Below are positions 60,896 through 64,000 of a DNA stretch of 64,000 nt, piece after piece; positions within the stretch are counted from its first letter, which is position 1, and every line of letters begins with the position of its first letter. A program made the position numbers and the translations under genes. Origin of the DNA: Stieleria bergensis (lineage in GTDB: Bacteria > Planctomycetota > Planctomycetia > Pirellulales > Pirellulaceae). The stretch lies in NCBI GenBank assembly GCA_007745635.1, contig CP036272.1:5974816-6038815 (forward strand). The letters are read 5' to 3'. Below the pieces are notes generated by a model. That model was not told where the DNA came from. It searched no databases and saw only the letters and a list, made by a program, of their open reading frames with translations.

Positions 60896-62848
60896 ATGCT
60901 GTCATCTCGTCGCTTCGCTGGCCTTTCGCTGGCACTGATGTCATTGGCTCTTAGCACCGTCATGTTTACCAGCAGCGCGTTCTCGCTGGAACTGAGCCGC
61001 CGCGAGCGAAGCATCATCGCCGCGGTCATCAAAACCCTGGAACGGGCCAGCGAGCTGCAGTTCACCGGCAACACCAAAGAAGCCACCGAGTTGTGGATCA
61101 AGGCTGCCGGGCAAATGCAAAAGGTCATCGACCAAGGCAACCCGGATGTCTACGAAGAGCTCAGCAAGGGCTTTGGCCTGTTTGGTCGACTGCATGCCAG
61201 ACTTGAACTGGACGGTGCTTCGATGCCTCCGTATCACGAGCCCGGTCTTTCCAGCGATGCCATGGTGAAGCAGGATGAGGACAAGCCGATGGAGCCGACC
61301 AATCCCGGCGAGCCCAACAGCATTTTCTCGCTGGTCAGTTTCACCAAAGAAGTCGGCCCCATCTTGCTGAACCGCTGTGGCCGCTGCCATGTCAATCGTT
61401 CCAGTGGTGGCTTTAGCGCCGCGAGTTACGCCTCGCTTATGAAAGGTCCACCTGCTGGCGTGGTGGTCTTCGCTCGTGATGTCGCTAGCAGCGTTTTGAT
61501 TGAAACCATCGAATCGCGTGAGATGCCGCCCAACGGGAATGGCATTCCGGCAGAAGATTTAAAGAAACTCAAAGACTGGATCGCTCAAGGCGCCAACTTC
61601 GACGGCGAAGACCCCAATCAACGAATCACAGCGGGTGAACAGGCCGCTGCCCCGATGCCAGAGACGGAGCTAATGGTGGTAAAAGCCACGGGCCGTGAAT
61701 CCGTCAGCTTCTCTCGTGACATCGCACCACTGCTGGTTGAAAACTGCAATGGCTGTCACATCAACGCCATGCAAACCCGCGGTGGATTGAACATGGACAC
61801 CTTTGCACAATTGCTTCGCGGTGGCGATAGCGGTGCCATCATCACACCAGGCAAAGGCGAAGAAAGCCTGCTGGTCAAGAAGCTTCGTGGCACTGCCGCC
61901 GAGGGAGTTCAGATGCCCGCCGGTGGCCGCCCAGCACTGTCCGATGACTCCATCGCTTTGATTTCCAAATGGATTGATGAAGGAGCCACCATCGATGCCG
62001 ATGAGCGTGCACCGCTAGAACGGATCAGTCGTCTCGCTTGGGCGGCCGCTGCAAGTGCTGAAGAACTTACCGCGCGTCGTCGTGAGATTGCGGACAAAAA
62101 CATTCGCTTGGCCAACGCAACCGCAGCACCCGAAGAAGTCATCACTGATCACTTCCGAATCGTAGGCACGGCATCGCAAGCGACTTTAGAGATCATTGGC
62201 CGCGAAAGCGAAAAGCACCTCGCTGCAGCACAAAAGCTAGCCAAGCCATCCGGCGAGCGAAAAGGCGAGAACTTCTTCCGTGGCCGCGCGACAATCTTTG
62301 TTCTGCCGCGCCGTTATGACTACAGCGAATTCAGCAAGATGGTTGAGTCGCGCGCGATCCCAGGCAACTGGTCGGCACACTGGCGATACGACGGCATTGA
62401 CGCCTACATCGCCATGGTTGCCAACGACAGTGCCGAGCCAGATGAGATCAGCTCCACCCTCGTTGCCCCCGTGACCAGCTTGGCCATTGCCACTCGAAAC
62501 CCCGGCGTGCCACGTTGGTTTGCCTGGGGACTTGGAAATGCACAAGCGATGAACATGAACGCGGCGGACAGCGATGACAAGGAACGCTTGCAACTGCTGG
62601 CCTCACAGGCTGCCGCCGAAGCCAACAACGCCAAGGTCTTCCTGGGCAATCGCCTGACGCCAGAGCAAACCGATTCACTGTCAACGGCGATCGGCATGGC
62701 AATGCTTGATCGCAGCAAACGCCGTGGACTCGAAGCCGCGCTCCGTCAGCTAACCGATGGACTGAGCTTCGAGCAATCGTTTCAAGTCGGTTTCAAGCAA
62801 ACCCCCGAGCAGTTCGTCGACGCGTTTCTAAAATACGTGCGACGGTAA
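60896..62848 (+). CDS. Exported protein with two CxxCH domains and a degenerate peptidase-like tail
   Basis: A 650-residue protein with a signal peptide (SLALMSLALSTVMFTSSAFS). Two planctomycete cytochrome-like (PSCyt1) domains follow: CGRCHV with MPPNGNGIPAEDLKKLKDWI, and CNGCHI with MPAGGRPALSDDSIALISKW. The C-terminal ~230 residues align with peptidase MA-like (gluzincin) domains, but the HExxH site reads APVTS (residues 524-528, LVAPVTSLAI) and the Glu of the EGLA motif is Trp544 (PRWFAWGLG), so it should be inactive. The haem-binding role of such CxxCH domains has not been proved for all members. Single-gene unit after galE. Confidence 0.85.
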   Translation: MLSSRRFAGLSLALMSLALSTVMFTSSAFSLELSRRERSIIAAVIKTLERASELQFTGNTKEATELWIKAAGQMQKVIDQGNPDVYEELSKGFGLFGRLHARLELDGASMPPYHEPGLSSDAMVKQDEDKPMEPTNPGEPNSIFSLVSFTKEVGPILLNRCGRCHVNRSSGGFSAASYASLMKGPPAGVVVFARDVASSVLIETIESREMPPNGNGIPAEDLKKLKDWIAQGANFDGEDPNQRITAGEQAAAPMPETELMVVKATGRESVSFSRDIAPLLVENCNGCHINAMQTRGGLNMDTFAQLLRGGDSGAIITPGKGEESLLVKKLRGTAAEGVQMPAGGRPALSDDSIALISKWIDEGATIDADERAPLERISRLAWAAAASAEELTARRREIADKNIRLANATAAPEEVITDHFRIVGTASQATLEIIGRESEKHLAAAQKLAKPSGERKGENFFRGRATIFVLPRRYDYSEFSKMVESRAIPGNWSAHWRYDGIDAYIAMVANDSAEPDEISSTLVAPVTSLAIATRNPGVPRWFAWGLGNAQAMNMNAADSDDKERLQLLASQAAAEANNAKVFLGNRLTPEQTDSLSTAIGMAMLDRSKRRGLEAALRQLTDGLSFEQSFQVGFKQTPEQFVDAFLKYVRR

Positions 62849-63241
62849 TTCACACGGCAACCCAAACATGGCCTGCCTTGCCGGGTTGCGAATCACTGAT
62901 TCGCAGACGCGTTTGGCAGCCTAGCGTGGCCTAGCGTGAAGCCAACGAATGACCTGCTGAGCGACATTCCGCCAGCTGCTGTGCCTTGGGATTGACCGCC
63001 AGGCAGTTGCCGCGTCGATCATTCACGGCCGCGTCGACGAGTTCTGACCAAGCGGCGGGACACCGTTTCTTCTTGCGCGAGGTTTCTCCGGCTTGCCCGC
63101 TTGGAAAGCCGGTCAGAAGCTGCCACACTTCTGAAACCGCCGCGAACATTCTCTGACATGCAACTGTCCATGCTTTAGCGTTGCGGCGAGGCTGAGGCAT
63201 TCTCCCCCTTTACGCGTACATTCTTAGACTAGGCAAGTAGC
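62849..63241. other. Intergenic region with palindrome and short direct repeat
   Basis: A 19-base inverted repeat, TGCGAATCA-C-TGATTCGCA (62887-62905), lies 39 bases after the stop of the two-CxxCH-domain gene, and the 10-base CCTAGCGTGG / CCTAGCGTGA direct repeat is at 62920-62939. No T-run follows. The remaining ~300 bases hold only an unlikely 89-codon frame on the minus strand; the promoter of the DAHP synthase gene should be near 63200. Confidence 0.55.
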
Positions 63242-64000
63242 ATGATTGTGGTGATGGAACAGAACGCAACAGAAGATCAAATCCAAGCGGTTGCGGCGAA
63301 GGTTGAGTCCTTTGGGCTGAAGTCAACCATCATCAATGGCACCGAGCGAACCGTGATCGCGGCCATCGGAGAAAAACGCGGCAGCTTCAAAGAATCCATC
63401 GAGAGCTTCCCCGGCGTGTCCGCACTGACACCGATCTCGGCACCCTACAAAATGGCCAGTCGGGAAGTACGAACGGAACCAAGCACGATTCAGGTTGGCA
63501 GTTTCACCGCGGGCGGGGGCCATGTGGGCTACGTTGGCGGACCCTGCAGCGTGGAAAGCGAAGAACAGCTCATCTCGTCAGCCAGAGCGGTCAAAGCAGC
63601 TGGCGGAACCGGCCTCCGTGGCGGTGCTTTCAAACCTCGCACCAGCCCCTACAGCTTCCAAGGCATGAAAGAGGAAGGACTGAAACTGCTAGCCCAAGCC
63701 CGCGAAGAAACCGGCCTGGCGGTCTTCACCGAAGTCATGGCAACCGAAGATGTTGACCTCGTCTGTCGCTACGCCGACGTGCTGCAGGTGGGAGCTCGCA
63801 ACATGCAGAACTACCGGCTGTTAGAAGCGGTTGGAAAAAGCGGCAAGCCCGTGCTGCTAAAACGTGGTGCCTCGGCCACCATGGATGAGTTCTTGCTGGC
63901 GGCCGAATACATCCTGAACGAAGGCAATGACCAAGTCATGCTTTGCGAACGGGGGATCCGCACCTTTGAATCACACACTCGATTCACACTGCCCTTGGCC
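63242..64000 (+). CDS. aroF: 3-deoxy-7-phosphoheptulonate synthase (DAHP synthase), 3' end outside the window
   Basis: First enzyme of the shikimate pathway, joining phosphoenolpyruvate and erythrose-4-phosphate. Starts at the ATG at 63242 and remains open to the window end (253 codons of about 340). An N-terminal ferredoxin-like domain ([20 protein letters not shown]) gives type I-beta architecture, followed by the barrel: [77 protein letters not shown] and CERGIRTFE. The motif order and metal-binding Cys (GPCS) are intact. Likely regulated by the fused N-terminal domain. Confidence 0.95.
   Translation, partial: MIVVMEQNATEDQIQAVAAKVESFGLKSTIINGTERTVIAAIGEKRGSFKESIESFPGVSALTPISAPYKMASREVRTEPSTIQVGSFTAGGGHVGYVGGPCSVESEEQLISSARAVKAAGGTGLRGGAFKPRTSPYSFQGMKEEGLKLLAQAREETGLAVFTEVMATEDVDLVCRYADVLQVGARNMQNYRLLEAVGKSGKPVLLKRGASATMDEFLLAAEYILNEGNDQVMLCERGIRTFESHTRFTLPLA

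Noticed and set aside
62931-63200. 89-codon frame on the minus strand upstream of the DAHP synthase gene
   Set aside because: The composition is rich in Arg, Cys and Ala with no fold-like pattern, and it crosses the palindrome/direct-repeat region; a G-rich stretch before the ATG is too close to serve as a normal ribosome-binding site.

Overview
The window looks like chromosomal DNA of a planctomycete of the Pirellulaceae (Rhodopirellula-like) type. The evidence is the gene families: planctomycete cytochrome-like proteins (PSCyt1/DUF1549/DUF1553), a DUF1501 protein and a formylglycine-type sulfatase in one block, a second protein with two CxxCH domains, a secreted Gfo/Idh/MocA oxidoreductase with a twin-arginine-like leader, a very large kinase-like membrane protein, and an LptD-like outer-membrane protein. 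The DNA is moderately GC-rich throughout, starts are often TTG or GTG, and I saw no insertion sequence, prophage, CRISPR array, complete tRNA or rRNA. It reads as ordinary chromosome with local oddities rather than one large island.

Layout. 1-4.1 kb: 3' part of an ankyrin-repeat protein (cut by the window edge), a Gfo/Idh/MocA oxidoreductase and an exported unknown protein. 4.3-9.9 kb: a DUF2461 protein, a NatA/NatB-like ABC exporter whose permease is fused to a CPBP (CAAX-type) protease, and a BRCT-like/MerR/TPR protein. 10.1-16.7 kb: a minus-strand glycogen/alpha-glucan group (GH57 glucanotransferase or amylase, GalT-like nucleotidylyltransferase, glycogen synthase GlgA). 17.5-23.9 kb: a membrane pseudokinase, dihydrolipoyl dehydrogenase and a YbhN/AglD-like membrane protein. 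24.1-30.2 kb: the planctomycete DUF1549/DUF1553 - DUF1501 - sulfatase block, the first two joined by an ATGA overlap. 30.3-37.5 kb: a probable 29-residue membrane micropeptide, FtsK and an LptD-like protein. 37.5-43.4 kb: CutA, a ferritin-like protein, a metallo-beta-lactamase-fold hydrolase, a YeeZ-like epimerase, and two neighbouring HtrA-like proteins, one with an intact triad and one without. 43.7-47.9 kb: an Ala/Pro-rich membrane-anchored protein, a membrane-anchored VWA protein and ribosomal protein L27. 48.2-51.4 kb: metY and a metX-metW fusion, flanked by two different tandem arrays. 51.5-60.7 kb: a UvrD-type helicase, a 1622-residue DUF4011-helicase-Vsr-like protein, a XerC/D recombinase and galE. 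60.9-64 kb: the two-CxxCH-domain protein with a dead peptidase-like tail, and the 5' part of a DAHP synthase.

The strongest leads are: the DUF4011-helicase-Vsr-like protein (a plausible defence enzyme); an HtrA-like protein with a PDZ domain inside its protease fold and a degraded triad, next to an active homologue; a recurring theme of dead enzymes on membrane or exported proteins (pseudokinase, pseudo-HtrA, pseudo-gluzincin); the 29-residue membrane peptide with a strong ribosome-binding site; and the methionine operon bracketed by perfect or near-perfect tandem repeats.

Limits: all family calls were made by eye from motifs. No database search, structure prediction or copy counting of repeats was possible. 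Start codons are uncertain for several genes, and this is said in the entries.
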